A stretch of DNA of 26,794 nucleotides from Epulopiscium sp. Nele67-Bin004 (GCA_002007315.1 LNZQ01000209.1:1-26794), one strand, 5' to 3'. Counted from the stretch's first letter, positions 1 to 10,822 are shown. Made by a program: numbers and translations. The notes: generated from the sequence alone by a model not told the origin.

Positions 1-2
1 CG

Positions 3-263
3 AATTGTGCTGAAAGAACTGCTATATTTAAAGCTATATCAGAAGGCGAAAAAGAAGAAATTGTAGCAATTGCCATAGTTAGTTCAGGCAAAATTGTAAC
101 GTATCCATGCGGTGTTTGTAGACAAGTTATAAGCGAGTTTATGGGCAAAGATGGATTATTGATATTTGAAGATGAAAACGGAAACGAAATTACTCACACT
201 TTTGGAGAAATGTTTCCATATGGATTTACTAAAGATGAATTAGATAAGGGGTTAGGTATATGA
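3..263 (+). CDS. cdd: Cytidine deaminase, 3' end (5' truncated by window edge)
   Basis: The gene is cut by the window start; its last 86 codons are present in frame from base 3. Cytidine deaminase hydrolyses (deoxy)cytidine to (deoxy)uridine in pyrimidine salvage in the cytosol. The translation begins NCAERTAIF, which holds the Cys-Ala-Glu zinc/catalytic motif (zinc ligand Cys and proton-shuttling Glu). About 35 residues later comes PCGVCRQ, the Pro-Cys-x-x-Cys pair giving the other two zinc ligands. The C-terminal part (FGEMFPYGF) is typical of the small homotetrameric Gram-positive type. Its TGA stop overlaps the ATG of era (ATGA), so the two are translationally coupled, as in the cdd-era pair of Bacillus. 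Family assignment is secure; the promoter and N-terminus lie outside the window. Confidence 0.93.
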   Translation, partial: NCAERTAIFKAISEGEKEEIVAIAIVSSGKIVTYPCGVCRQVISEFMGKDGLLIFEDENGNEITHTFGEMFPYGFTKDELDKGLGI

Positions 264-1156
264 GATCAGGATTTATTTCGATTGTAGGACGCGCAAACGT
301 TGGGAAATCAACACTTATGAATAGACTAGTGGGGGAAAAGATTGCAATAATGTCAAACAAACCACAAACGACACGTCACAGAATACAGTCGATATTAACA
401 ACAGACGACTTTCAAGCGATATTTATAGACACGCCAGGGATACACACACCAAAAACTAAGCTTGGAAACTATATGGTTAATGCAGCAAACACAACACTAA
501 ACGAAGTAGACATAGTGTTATATTTGGTTGAACCAGAAGACAAAATTGGACGACTTGACAGAGAAATTATTGACCGTCTAAAAACGATAAACACGACTAT
601 CTTTTTATGTATAAACAAAGTTGATTCAGTTTCTAAAGAAGATGTATTGGAAGTAATTAATCACTATAAAAATGAAGATATATTTGAGGAGATTATACCA
701 ATATCAGCATACGAGGGATACAACTTAAATAGGCTTATGGATTGCATATACAACCATTTGCCAGAAGGTCCACAGTTTTTCCCAGATGACATGATTACAG
801 ACCAGCCAGAGCGTCAACTTGTGGCAGAGCTTATTCGTGAAAAAGCACTTCATCTACTGGACAAAGAAATACCACACGGTATTGCTGTAGAAATTGACAC
901 GATGCGTCAAAGAGAAGGCAGTGATATAGTTGATATTGAAGCTACAATTGTATGTGAACGTGACTCGCATAAACGTATTATTATCGGCAAGCAAGGGCAG
1001 ATGATTAAAAATATCGGAACTAATGCAAGACGTGATATAGAAAGACTATTAGGCTCAAAAATTTACCTAAACTTATGGGTGAAAATTAAGAAAAACTGGC
1101 GTGATAGCGATTTTCTTCTTAAAAACTATGGCTATAACAATAGAGATATGCAATGA
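260..1156 (+). CDS. era: GTPase Era (ribosome assembly)
   Basis: Era is an essential GTPase that binds the 3' end of 16S rRNA during 30S maturation and links ribosome assembly to the cell cycle. The 298 residues match the usual family length. GTPase motifs: G1 GRANVGKS (10-17), G3 DTPG (57-60), G4 NKVD (119-122) and G5 SA (149-150). The C-terminal KH RNA-binding domain has its GxxG-type loop at GKQGQMIKNIG (243-253). The P-loop has Ala where most Era proteins have Pro (GRPNVGKS), a tolerated position. The start overlaps the cdd stop and has AAGGGG about 8 bases upstream. Its stop overlaps the recO start. Confidence 0.97.
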   Translation: MRSGFISIVGRANVGKSTLMNRLVGEKIAIMSNKPQTTRHRIQSILTTDDFQAIFIDTPGIHTPKTKLGNYMVNAANTTLNEVDIVLYLVEPEDKIGRLDREIIDRLKTINTTIFLCINKVDSVSKEDVLEVINHYKNEDIFEEIIPISAYEGYNLNRLMDCIYNHLPEGPQFFPDDMITDQPERQLVAELIREKALHLLDKEIPHGIAVEIDTMRQREGSDIVDIEATIVCERDSHKRIIIGKQGQMIKNIGTNARRDIERLLGSKIYLNLWVKIKKNWRDSDFLLKNYGYNNRDMQ

Positions 1157-1881
1157 TAGTAAAGGGTTTAGTTATAAAAGAATATGTTGTGGGCGAGGGT
1201 GATAAATATATCACCCTTTTTACGCACGAACTTGGTAAAATAGATGTATTTGTACAACGATATACAAAAAATTATTCAGCAGGTACAGGGCTATTTGTGT
1301 ATGGAACTTTTCAAATTGGTGTTTCAAAAGGTACATATAAGTTGCAAAGCGTAGATATTATAAATATGTTTCATAAATTGCGGGAAGATATTTTGATGCT
1401 TAGTTATGCAAGTTATATAACAGAATTTTTGCTTGAAGTAGCACATGAAGGAGAAAAAGAGTTGCTTAGACTATCGCTTTACACTTTGCATGAGCTGACA
1501 TTAAATAAGCTTTCATACAAATTAATAAAAGCAGTATTTGAGCTTAGGGCAATGAGGTGTATAGGGCTTATGCCAAGCGTAACGCATTGTACGCAGTGTG
1601 GCGAACAAGCCTCAGAACAAGACTATTATTTGTTTTCGATTGAAGAAGGGGGATATATTTGCAATAGTTGCAACGTTCCAAAAGCTATAAAAATACAAGC
1701 TGATACAATGTATGCTATGAATTTCATTTTAAGCACACCATACAAACAACTATTTAAGTTTAGTGCCTCAAATAAATTAGTGTTAGAACTTGTAAAACTT
1801 GTAGATAAATACATTTTATACTATATTGAAAAAACTTTTAAAACTACAAATTTCATACGCAATCTTGACGGTTTAATGTAA
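1153..1881 (+). CDS. recO: DNA repair protein RecO
   Basis: RecO mediates RecA loading and strand annealing in RecF-pathway gap repair. The 242-residue protein has the family layout: an N-terminal OB-fold (about 1-80), a helical middle and a zinc site formed by Cys146, Cys149, Cys170 and Cys173 (CTQC...CNSC). The ATG lies inside the end of era (ATGA overlap) with no strong Shine-Dalgarno of its own, so translation is probably coupled to era. The cdd-era-recO order is conserved in Firmicutes. In many relatives glyS genes follow; here polA does. Confidence 0.94.
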   Translation: MIVKGLVIKEYVVGEGDKYITLFTHELGKIDVFVQRYTKNYSAGTGLFVYGTFQIGVSKGTYKLQSVDIINMFHKLREDILMLSYASYITEFLLEVAHEGEKELLRLSLYTLHELTLNKLSYKLIKAVFELRAMRCIGLMPSVTHCTQCGEQASEQDYYLFSIEEGGYICNSCNVPKAIKIQADTMYAMNFILSTPYKQLFKFSASNKLVLELVKLVDKYILYYIEKTFKTTNFIRNLDGLM

Positions 1882-1903
1882 TATGTGGCAAAATATGTAT
1901 AAT
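1875..1903 (+). promoter_or_regulatory. Possible promoter for the polA cluster
   Basis: The 44-base gap between recO and polA contains a perfect TATAAT (1898-1903). The hexamer 17 bases upstream (AATGTA) is a poor -35, so this is either a weak sigma-A promoter or chance in AT-rich DNA. No terminator is visible between recO and polA, so read-through from the upstream operon is also possible. Confidence 0.3.
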
Positions 1904-1925
1904 ACAATTTAAGAGGAGTATACGA

Positions 1926-4475
1926 ATGGATAAAATTTTACTAATTGATGGACTAAGTATAGTAAACCGTGCTTATTATGGTATGCCAAAACTTACAACT
2001 AAAACAGGGTTTAATACTGGTGCGATAGTTGGATTTTTTAATATTATATTTAGCATTATAAATAAAGACAAGCCAGACTTGGTATGTATAGCATTTGATG
2101 TTAGCAAACCAACGTTTAGACACATTCATAGTGAAACGTATAAAGCAACTAGAACTGGTATGCAAAGTGAGCTTAAAGAACAAATTCCCGTTTTAAAACA
2201 AATTCTTGACACTATGGGCATATTTAGAATAGAAAAAGAAGGCTTTGAGGCAGATGATTTGATTGGTACAATCGCTAAAAAAGCCGAAGCAGATGGATTA
2301 AGTCCAATAATACTTTCGGGTGATAGAGATTTACTCCAAATTGCAAGCAAAACTACGCTAATAAAAGTTCCAACAACTAAAAATAGAGAAACTATAACAA
2401 AAGAATATTTTGAAGCTGATGTTATAGAAGAATATGGGGTTACACCTACAGAGTTTATTGACGTTAAGGGGCTTATGGGCGATAGTTCGGACAACGTTAA
2501 AGGCGTGCCAAGCATTGGTCAAAAAACAGCTACAAAACTTATAACCGAATATCACTCGATTGAAAATTTATATGAAAACATAGATAAAATCACAGCAAAA
2601 AAACAACGTGAAACTCTTATAGCACATAAAGACGATGCGTTAGAAAGCAAATTTTTAGTAACGATAAAATGCGATGTTGATATTAAATTTGATTGGGAGC
2701 AATTAAAATACAATCTAGTGGCAACTGATGAAGTTATAGAACTTCTAAATAAATTTGAGCTTAGCAAAATTTTAGCAAAACTAGCAGTGGTTGATAAACC
2801 AGCCCCAGCACAGCTAGAAATAGATACTATAGATATTTGTGCACTAACATTTATGGATAAATCTGAACTATCACTAGTAGTAGATATACAAGATATAAAT
2901 TTGCACTTATATTTAACAAACAAGCAAAAAACAGTTAAAACAATTGTAAATTTGCATAATACTGATGAGGTAAAAGTTTTAAAAAAATTATTTGAAGACC
3001 CAAACACAAAAAAATATGTATACGATAACAAAACACTTAGACATATGTTATACAATTTACAAATATCATTAGAAGGGGAAGTGTTTGATATAATTATTGC
3101 ATCATACTTACTTGCACCAACCGAAAAAGATTATGATGTTAAAACGTTGCTAGGACAATTTTTAAATGTTCCAGATATAGCAGAAAATGATTTTGGAGCA
3201 ATATCAAAATCTATATTTGAACTTGTGCCTAAAATGCATAGTGAACTTGAACAGCAGGACATGTTGGACTTGTATTATAATGTGGAGCTTCCATTATCAA
3301 AAGTGTTATTTGATATGGAAATTGAGGGAATAACAATTAATCCTGATGCATTAAAACAATTTGGTGAAAAACTGCAACTGCTAATAGCCGACATAGAAAC
3401 ACAAGTTTATGAAGAGGCGGGAGAAAAGTTTAATATCAACTCACCAAAACAGTTAGGAGTAGTTTTATTTGAAAAGATGGGGATACCCCCAATCAAAAAA
3501 ACTAAAACAGGTTACTCAACATCAGCAGAAGTACTTGAAAAGCTTGAGTCACTGTATCCTGTAGTATCAAAAATTTTAGAATATCGCCAATATACAAAAC
3601 TTCACAGCACGTACGTTGTTGGGTTGTTAAAAGAAATGTCTAGCGACAACAAAATTCATTCAACATTCAAGCAGACGATAACAGCGACAGGGCGACTAAG
3701 CTCAACAGAGCCAAATTTGCAAAACATTCCTATTAGAATGGAACTTGGGCGTGAAATACGAAAAGTATTTATCCCAAAAAGTGAGGAGTATACATTTGTT
3801 GATGCTGATTACTCACAAATTGAACTTAGAGTGCTTGCAGCAATGTCGGGCGATGAGACGATGATAAATGCATTTAAAAACGATATTGATATACATTCAC
3901 TAACGGCGTCACAAGTGTTTGGTGTGCCATTAGATGAAGTTACAAGTACGATGCGATATAAGGCAAAAGCTGTAAACTTTGGGATAGTGTATGGGATAGG
4001 GGCATTTTCACTATCAGACGATATAAAAGTTTCTCAAAAAGAAGCGGCACAATATATAGAAAGCTATTTTGAAAACTATCCAGCTATCAAGAGCTTTTTG
4101 GATAAATTAGTTTTAGATGCTGAGCAAACAGGATACGCTACAACTATATTAAATAGACGTCGACCTATAGTTGAGCTATCGGCAAGTAACTACTCTATTA
4201 GAGAATATGGCAAACGAATAGCTATGAATATGCCAATACAAGGAAGTGCAGCCGATATCATAAAAATTGCAATGGTAAATGTGGCAAACAAACTTAGGGG
4301 GCTTAAATCTAATTTGATTTTAACAGTGCATGATGAATTGTTGTTAGAAGTTCATGTGTCAGAGCAGGAAATAGTTACAAATATATTAAAAGAAGAAATG
4401 GAAAATGCAATAAATTTTTCAGTACCATTATTAGTAGAAGTCAAAAGCGGAAACAATTGGTTTGAAACAAAGTAA
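1926..4475 (+). CDS. polA: DNA polymerase I (5'-3' exonuclease plus polymerase; proofreading site degenerate)
   Basis: Pol I removes RNA primers and fills gaps in replication and repair. The 849 residues contain an N-terminal FEN-like 5'-3' nuclease (about 1-290) with acidic motifs FEADDLIG (108-114) and SGDRDLLQ (131-138) and the helix-hairpin-helix GVPSIGQKTA (193-202). A 3'-5' exonuclease-like domain follows (about 300-450), then the polymerase: TGRLSS (588-593), motif A DADYSQIELR with Asp628, O-helix RYKAKAVNFGIVYG (677-690) and motif C VHDE (801-804). The proofreading domain lacks the DxE motif, and the second conserved Asp region reads VYDNKTLRHML, so proofreading is predicted absent, as in Bacillus Pol I. 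Phe685 in the O-helix is the usual bacterial residue. Ribosome binding site AGAGGAG lies upstream; coaE follows after 10 bases. Confidence 0.97.
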   Translation: MDKILLIDGLSIVNRAYYGMPKLTTKTGFNTGAIVGFFNIIFSIINKDKPDLVCIAFDVSKPTFRHIHSETYKATRTGMQSELKEQIPVLKQILDTMGIFRIEKEGFEADDLIGTIAKKAEADGLSPIILSGDRDLLQIASKTTLIKVPTTKNRETITKEYFEADVIEEYGVTPTEFIDVKGLMGDSSDNVKGVPSIGQKTATKLITEYHSIENLYENIDKITAKKQRETLIAHKDDALESKFLVTIKCDVDIKFDWEQLKYNLVATDEVIELLNKFELSKILAKLAVVDKPAPAQLEIDTIDICALTFMDKSELSLVVDIQDINLHLYLTNKQKTVKTIVNLHNTDEVKVLKKLFEDPNTKKYVYDNKTLRHMLYNLQISLEGEVFDIIIASYLLAPTEKDYDVKTLLGQFLNVPDIAENDFGAISKSIFELVPKMHSELEQQDMLDLYYNVELPLSKVLFDMEIEGITINPDALKQFGEKLQLLIADIETQVYEEAGEKFNINSPKQLGVVLFEKMGIPPIKKTKTGYSTSAEVLEKLESLYPVVSKILEYRQYTKLHSTYVVGLLKEMSSDNKIHSTFKQTITATGRLSSTEPNLQNIPIRMELGREIRKVFIPKSEEYTFVDADYSQIELRVLAAMSGDETMINAFKNDIDIHSLTASQVFGVPLDEVTSTMRYKAKAVNFGIVYGIGAFSLSDDIKVSQKEAAQYIESYFENYPAIKSFLDKLVLDAEQTGYATTILNRRRPIVELSASNYSIREYGKRIAMNMPIQGSAADIIKIAMVNVANKLRGLKSNLILTVHDELLLEVHVSEQEIVTNILKEEMENAINFSVPLLVEVKSGNNWFETK

Positions 4476-4485
4476 GGGGTGACAT

Positions 4486-5067
4486 ATGGTTTTTGGAATA
4501 GTTGGTGGGATAGGGGCTGGAAAAAGCTTTGTATCCCAACTGATAGGCGAAATGGGAAGTGCAAAAATTATAGATACAGATAAAATTGGACATCAAATTT
4601 TGCTTAAAGATGGTGAAGCATATGCAAAAATTGTAGATATTTTTGGGGAAAGTATTTTAGATACAGATAAGCAAATAGTGCGTCAAAAGCTTGCAACTAT
4701 TGCATTTTCAAATCCTCAAAATGTAAAACTACTAAATGATATAACCCACCCTATTATATACAACATTGTGCAGACGCAAATTAAACAATCGCCCGAAAAG
4801 TTAATATTAGTGGAAGCACCTCTACTCATAGAAAGTGGGCTAATAAATATTGTAGACAAAGTAATAGCTGTTTATGCTGATGAAGATATAAGAATTGAGC
4901 GAGTTATAAAAAGAAGTGGTTACACTTATGATGAGGCGAAAGCTAGAATTAACAATCAAAAGCCTTGGAGTGAGCTTGAGAAAGTGGGGGATATTATTAT
5001 AAATAATAGCGGAGGAATAAACGATACAAAAGAACAAGTTTCAAAGTTGCTAAAGGAGGTTGACTAG
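4486..5067 (+). CDS. coaE: Dephospho-CoA kinase
   Basis: CoaE phosphorylates the ribose 3'-OH of dephospho-CoA with ATP, the last step of coenzyme A synthesis. The 193 residues fit the family. Visible are the P-loop GGIGAGKS (7-14), DTDKIGHQ (30-37), RQKLATIAF (66-74), THP (87-89), EAPLLIESG (110-118) and the lid segment RVIKRSGYTYDEAKARI (139-155), whose arginines contact phosphate. AGGGGTG lies upstream of the ATG. It sits 10 bases after polA and its TAG is directly followed by the ATG of the transglycosylase gene. A polA-coaE-transglycosylase order is common in Clostridia. Confidence 0.95.
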   Translation: MVFGIVGGIGAGKSFVSQLIGEMGSAKIIDTDKIGHQILLKDGEAYAKIVDIFGESILDTDKQIVRQKLATIAFSNPQNVKLLNDITHPIIYNIVQTQIKQSPEKLILVEAPLLIESGLINIVDKVIAVYADEDIRIERVIKRSGYTYDEAKARINNQKPWSELEKVGDIIINNSGGINDTKEQVSKLLKEVD

Positions 5068-5586
5068 ATGAAAAAAAAGCTTACATTAATGGCGATTTTG
5101 GGTATACTAATGTTTGGTATAGTAAATGTTGTATATACAGTTTATCCGATGCCCTATGCAGATATAGTAGTTGAAATGTCAGATAAATATGGCGTAGACT
5201 ATTTGTTAGTTTATGCCATAATCCAAACAGAATCAAGGTTTAGAGAAGACGCATTGTCCCCAAGTGGTGCAAAAGGGCTTATGCAAATTATGGATATAAC
5301 AGGCAAGTGGGGGGCAGATGAAATAGGAATTTCTGATAATTTGTTTGACCCTAGAATAAATATAGAAATTGGAACGTGGTATATTGCAAAGTTGATAAAT
5401 CAATATGATGACGTTGATATGGCACTTATGGCATACAACGCAGGCAGCGGAAACGTTGCAAAATGGCTAGGTGATACTAGATATAGTTCGGACGGAAAAA
5501 CTGTACATACTATTCCATTTAAAGAAACAGATGACTATATAGATAGAGTAAATTTTCATAGACAGATGTATGAATGGTTGTATTAG
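5068..5586 (+). CDS. Membrane-anchored soluble-lytic-transglycosylase-like protein
   Basis: Predicted murein lytic transglycosylase, which cleaves the MurNAc-GlcNAc bond outside the membrane to form 1,6-anhydroMurNAc ends. Residues 1-27 form a lysine-flanked hydrophobic N-terminal anchor without an obvious cleavage site. The rest is a compact SLT (goose-lysozyme-like) domain: catalytic Glu55 in IIQTESRFRED, ALSPSGAKGLMQIM (62-75), AYNAGSGNV (122-130) and FKETDDYIDRV (151-161). At 172 residues it is a minimal single-domain enzyme without LysM or SH3 domains. The ATG follows the coaE TAG without a gap, and AAGGAGG lies inside the coaE end, so the two genes are transcribed together. Confidence 0.9.
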   Translation: MKKKLTLMAILGILMFGIVNVVYTVYPMPYADIVVEMSDKYGVDYLLVYAIIQTESRFREDALSPSGAKGLMQIMDITGKWGADEIGISDNLFDPRINIEIGTWYIAKLINQYDDVDMALMAYNAGSGNVAKWLGDTRYSSDGKTVHTIPFKETDDYIDRVNFHRQMYEWLY

Positions 5587-5599
5587 AGAGGAGAAACAA

Positions 5600-7177
5600 A
5601 TGATTAGGTTTTTATATGTACTAATGACTATTTTTCTAGTTGGTTGCGGTTTTGACTTTGACAATGTTGTGTTGTCAGATGAAGAAATAGTTTTAGAAGA
5701 AGAAATTAAAACAACTAGCGTATTGTCACTTAGTACAGGAACAAATAAAAAAGATGATGAGCTAATATTGTCGATGAATACCCCTCAAACGTTGCACCCG
5801 ATATATAATACAGACGAAACGGTATTTCAAATATTACACTTAGTATTTGACACATTAGTTAATGTTGAGCCAGATGGGAGTGTATCAAAAAATATAGCCG
5901 AATATTGGACAATAAATGATGATAACAGTATTACGATGGTTCTTAGAAGTGATATTTTTTGGCATGACGGTGAGCCACTTGAGGCAGATGACGTAGTATT
6001 TTCGATACAAACGATAAAATATGCAAAAAGTAGCATATATTCATCTAACGTAGCAAATATTGCATATTCAACTGTGCTTAGTCCAAACACTGTGCAAATA
6101 TATTATAATCAACCATTTAGTGGTATGTTGCAAACTTTATTTATTCCTATTATACCAGAGCATATTTATAACGTGCCATATGCACAGGCGATAAATTTAG
6201 ATCCCGTTGGTAGTGGTGCATACAAGTTTAGCGAACATGTCCCGCTAAAGTCGTTACATCTTGAGGCAAATGCAAATTATTTCAAAGGTAGTCCGAATAT
6301 AGACAAAGTTGAAATTTTGATGACACCTGACCATGAAGCAACGTTATCAGCATTTTCACAAGATTTAATAGATGTTATTTATACAGAAGTTATGGACTGG
6401 GGTAAATATGCAAAAGATAAGTCGGCTACAATTTATGAAATTCCAACACAAAAGTATGAATTTATAGGAGTAAACTTTAATGACGAAATTTTGAGTAAAA
6501 GAGGTGTACGTGAAGCGTTGATATCGTCAATAGATAGAGAAAATTTGATTGACATATATTATTTGGGGCAAGGAAGTGTTGCTGACACCCCTATTAGTGC
6601 TAATAGTTATTTGTTAGATAGCACATTAGAAAGTATAAAATATGATAAAGAAAATGCAAGATTACTTCTTGCAAAAGAAGGATTTGAGTATGATGAAACG
6701 CTAACTTTTTCATTGCTAGTAAACAAAGATAATGCCGAGCGACTTCGAGTTGCACAAGGTATTGTTCAAATGTATGATCAAGTTGGTATACGTTTAGTGC
6801 TTGAAGAAGTTGATGTTACAACTTATATGGATAGAATTTATAGTGGTGATTATCAATTGTTTTTGGGTGGTTGGAAACTTTCATATATACCAGACTTAAC
6901 ATTTGCATTTCATTCGTCACAAAGATATCGTGGCGATAATTTTATAAATTACAACAGTGATGAAATGGATACATTGTTAGAGGAAGCGTTTATAGCACAT
7001 CCGAACGATATAACAACAGCATATTCAAACTTGCAACAATTTTTCATATCAGAAGTTCCATATATAAGTTTATATTTTAAAAATGGGGCATTAATAACAA
7101 AAAATCGTGTGTCGGGCGATATTGACCCTGATCCGCTAAATATTTTTAGTAACATACAAAATTGGAAGCTAGATTAA
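5600..7177 (+). CDS. Peptide/nickel-type ABC transporter substrate-binding lipoprotein (orphan)
   Basis: Extracellular solute-binding protein of family 5 (DppA/OppA/NikA type), which captures oligopeptides or similar ligands. The reading frame is open from an ATG at 5570, inside the previous gene. The start at 5600 is preferred because AGAGGAG lies 7-8 bases upstream and it gives a proper lipoprotein signal: MIRFLYVLMTIFLVGC, with lipidated Cys16. The acidic linker (about 17-50) is typical of surface lipoproteins. The SBP_bac_5 domain starts with SMNTPQTLHPIYN, and the signature WHDGEPLEADDVVFS lies near residues 121-135. Length is 525 residues. No permease or ATPase gene is adjacent, so it is an orphan that must partner a distant transporter, or act as a sensor or peptidoglycan-peptide scavenger beside the transglycosylase (inference). 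Confidence 0.88.
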   Translation: MIRFLYVLMTIFLVGCGFDFDNVVLSDEEIVLEEEIKTTSVLSLSTGTNKKDDELILSMNTPQTLHPIYNTDETVFQILHLVFDTLVNVEPDGSVSKNIAEYWTINDDNSITMVLRSDIFWHDGEPLEADDVVFSIQTIKYAKSSIYSSNVANIAYSTVLSPNTVQIYYNQPFSGMLQTLFIPIIPEHIYNVPYAQAINLDPVGSGAYKFSEHVPLKSLHLEANANYFKGSPNIDKVEILMTPDHEATLSAFSQDLIDVIYTEVMDWGKYAKDKSATIYEIPTQKYEFIGVNFNDEILSKRGVREALISSIDRENLIDIYYLGQGSVADTPISANSYLLDSTLESIKYDKENARLLLAKEGFEYDETLTFSLLVNKDNAERLRVAQGIVQMYDQVGIRLVLEEVDVTTYMDRIYSGDYQLFLGGWKLSYIPDLTFAFHSSQRYRGDNFINYNSDEMDTLLEEAFIAHPNDITTAYSNLQQFFISEVPYISLYFKNGALITKNRVSGDIDPDPLNIFSNIQNWKLD

Positions 7178-7192
7178 TAAGGAGGAATGCAA

Positions 7193-7699
7193 ATGGGTGA
7201 CGTATTTAAAGAACAGTTAGTAAAAGCAAAACGCAGTAAAGAAGATTCTAAAAACAGAATTTTAATGATGATAGGAGCAGTTGTCATATCACTTATAACT
7301 ATTATAATTATACCAGCTTTAGGGGTATTAGTTAGTATTGCAGCGGCAATTGGTTGCATGTATGGTATGCGTTATTTTGATAAAGAGTATGAATATTCAT
7401 TAACTAATAACGAACTAGATATTGATATAATTTATAGTCAACAAATTAGAAAAGAATTTTATGCTGTGGATATAAAAAAGATTAGTTTGATGGCAAGTAT
7501 AAATGATTATCGCCACAAAGCTGAAATTGAGCAAGCAACTAAAGTTGTTGATGCAAGTGACGGGCAGGAGACACCTGCAACATACGCTATAATTTATCCA
7601 AATGAGGGACAAAATGTCAAGGTTTTATTTACTCCAAATGAGGAGATGGTGACATTAATTTACAAACAAGCACCTCATAAGGTACACAAAATGAGATAA
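7193..7699 (+). CDS. Small membrane protein, DUF6106-like
   Basis: Function unknown. The ATG at 7193 is chosen over the one at 7187: GGAGG (7181-7185) is 7 bases from the former and only 1 from the latter. The 168-residue product has a short charged N-terminus, two adjacent membrane helices (about 23-41 and 43-60) and a roughly 110-residue C-terminal domain, probably cytosolic, starting EYEYSLTNNELDIDII. From memory this resembles the DUF6106 proteins of Lachnospiraceae (N-terminal DVFxEQLVK, then EYEY...NGELDIDKI); I could not verify this by search. It is the last gene of the polA cluster and lies 15 bases after the lipoprotein gene. The guaB promoter overlaps its 3' end. Confidence 0.75.
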   Translation: MGDVFKEQLVKAKRSKEDSKNRILMMIGAVVISLITIIIIPALGVLVSIAAAIGCMYGMRYFDKEYEYSLTNNELDIDIIYSQQIRKEFYAVDIKKISLMASINDYRHKAEIEQATKVVDASDGQETPATYAIIYPNEGQNVKVLFTPNEEMVTLIYKQAPHKVHKMR

Positions 7700-7711
7700 T
7701 TGTGGTATAAT
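7683..7711 (+). promoter_or_regulatory. Sigma-A promoter of guaBA
   Basis: TACACA (7683-7688, four of six matches to TTGACA), a 17-base spacer and TATAAT (7706-7711). TGG precedes the -10, giving an extended -10 (TGnTATAAT) that compensates for the weaker -35. The -35 overlaps the end of the preceding gene. The short leader to guaB (about 35 bases) leaves no room for a purine riboswitch. Confidence 0.65.
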
Positions 7712-7749
7712 ATCTTTTAACCAAAAAAAACCAAACTAGGAGGAAATAA

Positions 7750-9207
<1,458 letters not shown>

Positions 9208-9216
9208 GAGGCAAAC

Positions 9217-10740
9217 ATGATAATAGTACTTGATTTTGGGGGACAATATAACCAACTTATCGCTAGACGTATTAGAGAAAATAACGTTTATTGCGAAGTT
9301 CACCCATACAACATAAGCCTAGATAAAATTAGGGAAATGAATCCTGAAGGTATAATTTTTACAGGTGGACCAAACAGTGTTTACCAAGAAGATTCGATTG
9401 TATGTTCAAAAGAAATTTTTGATATTGGCGTACCTATTCTTGGAATTTGCTACGGATCACAACTTGTTGCACATTTACTTGGTGGAAAAGTTTCAACTGC
9501 GCCTGTTAGCGAGTATGGAAAAACTGAAGTTAGCGTTGATACAAACTCAAAGTTGTTTAAGGGGATATCTCCAACAACTATCGCTTGGATGAGTCATACT
9601 GACTATATCGCAGAACCACCAGCAGGATTTAAAATTACAGCAACAACGGCTGATTGTCCTGTTGCAGCGATGGAGTCTGATAATGTTTATGCAGTGCAGT
9701 TTCACCCAGAAGTTATGCATACAGCTGAAGGTGAAAAAATGCTTGCAAACTTTGTAAATGAAGTGTGTAAATGTGATTGCAACTGGAAGATGGACGCATT
9801 CGTTGAAAAAAGCATAAAAGACATTAGAGAAAAAGTTGGCGATGGAAAAGTGTTATGTGCCTTGTCTGGTGGGGTAGATTCATCAGTTGCGGCTGTAATA
9901 CTTTCTAAAGCGATAGGTAGTCAACTAACGTGTGTTTTTGTTGACCATGGGTTGCTTAGAAAAGATGAGGGCGATGAAGTTGAAGCTGTGTTTGGAAAAG
10001 ATGGCGAATATGACTTAAACTTTATTAGAGTTAATGCAGCAGATAGATTTTATGAGAAACTTCAAGGGGTTACAGAGCCAGAACATAAGCGTAAAATTAT
10101 AGGTGAAGAATTTATCCGAGTTTTTGAAGAAGAAGCGAAGAAAATTGGAGCTGTTGACTATTTGGTGCAAGGGACAATTTACCCTGACATAATAGAAAGC
10201 GGGCTTGGAAAATCGGCTGTAATAAAATCACATCATAACGTTGGTGGACTGCCTGATTGTGTAGACTTTAAAGAAATTATCGAACCGCTTAGACTTTTGT
10301 TTAAAGATGAAGTTCGTAAAGCAGGGCTTGAACTTGGTATACCTGAGTATTTGGTATTTAGACAACCATTCCCGGGGCCGGGGCTTGGAATTCGTATAAT
10401 AGGCGAAGTTACAGCAGACAAAGTTAAAATCGTTCAAGAAGCAGACTATATTTATAGAGAAGAAATTAAAAATGCAGGTATTGATAGAGAAATTGGTCAA
10501 TATTTTGCAGCTCTAACAAATATGCGTTCGGTTGGTGTTATGGGCGATGAGAGAACTTATGACTATGCGATTGTGCTACGTGCTGTAACGACAAGTGACT
10601 TTATGACAGCTGAAAGTGCGGAGTTGCCTTGGGAAGTGCTTGGCAAGGTGACAACTAGAATTGTAAATGAAGTTAAAGGGGTTAACCGTGTGTTGTATGA
10701 TTGTACGGGGAAACCACCAGCAACGATAGAACTTGAGTAG
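9217..10740 (+). CDS. guaA: GMP synthase (glutamine-hydrolysing)
   Basis: Converts XMP, glutamine and ATP to GMP. The 507-residue protein has an N-terminal class I glutamine amidotransferase with triad Cys78 (GICYGSQ), His163 and Glu165 (QFHPEVMHT). The ATP-pyrophosphatase domain follows with P-loop LSGGVDSS (216-223). The C-terminal dimerisation domain ends in [12 protein letters not shown], a small variant of the usual PPGTIEWE tail. AGGAGG precedes the ATG. It is the last gene of the guaBA operon and is followed directly by a strong hairpin terminator. Confidence 0.98.
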   Translation: MIIVLDFGGQYNQLIARRIRENNVYCEVHPYNISLDKIREMNPEGIIFTGGPNSVYQEDSIVCSKEIFDIGVPILGICYGSQLVAHLLGGKVSTAPVSEYGKTEVSVDTNSKLFKGISPTTIAWMSHTDYIAEPPAGFKITATTADCPVAAMESDNVYAVQFHPEVMHTAEGEKMLANFVNEVCKCDCNWKMDAFVEKSIKDIREKVGDGKVLCALSGGVDSSVAAVILSKAIGSQLTCVFVDHGLLRKDEGDEVEAVFGKDGEYDLNFIRVNAADRFYEKLQGVTEPEHKRKIIGEEFIRVFEEEAKKIGAVDYLVQGTIYPDIIESGLGKSAVIKSHHNVGGLPDCVDFKEIIEPLRLLFKDEVRKAGLELGIPEYLVFRQPFPGPGLGIRIIGEVTADKVKIVQEADYIYREEIKNAGIDREIGQYFAALTNMRSVGVMGDERTYDYAIVLRAVTTSDFMTAESAELPWEVLGKVTTRIVNEVKGVNRVLYDCTGKPPATIELE

Positions 10741-10746
10741 TAAAAT

Positions 10747-10789
10747 AAAACCTTATTATCTAATTGTTTAGGTAATAAGGTTTTTTATT
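10747..10789 (+). terminator. Rho-independent terminator of guaBA
   Basis: A 15-base-pair stem (10747-10761 with 10770-10784; core CCTTATTA/TAATAAGG, one U-G wobble) with an 8-base loop runs into a T-run at 10781-10786. It begins 6 bases after the guaA stop. Confidence 0.9.
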
Positions 10790-10822
10790 ATAATTGACTG
10801 GGAATAACGGGTAAGAAACACC

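Noticed and set aside
287..313. Era P-loop with Ala in place of Pro (GRANVGKS)
   Set aside because: The invariant Gly, Lys and Ser of the motif are intact and the position is variable across GTPases; not a sign of lost function.
2126..3055. Long minus-strand open frames opposite polA, guaB, the VWA gene and sigA
   Set aside because: They lack ribosome binding sites, give Ser/Ile/Cys-rich non-homologous products, and lie opposite strongly conserved genes: shadows of AT-rich coding sequence.
5570..5599. Upstream ATG of the lipoprotein frame at 5570
   Set aside because: It lies inside the transglycosylase gene without a ribosome binding site, and would put a charged segment ahead of the lipoprotein signal.
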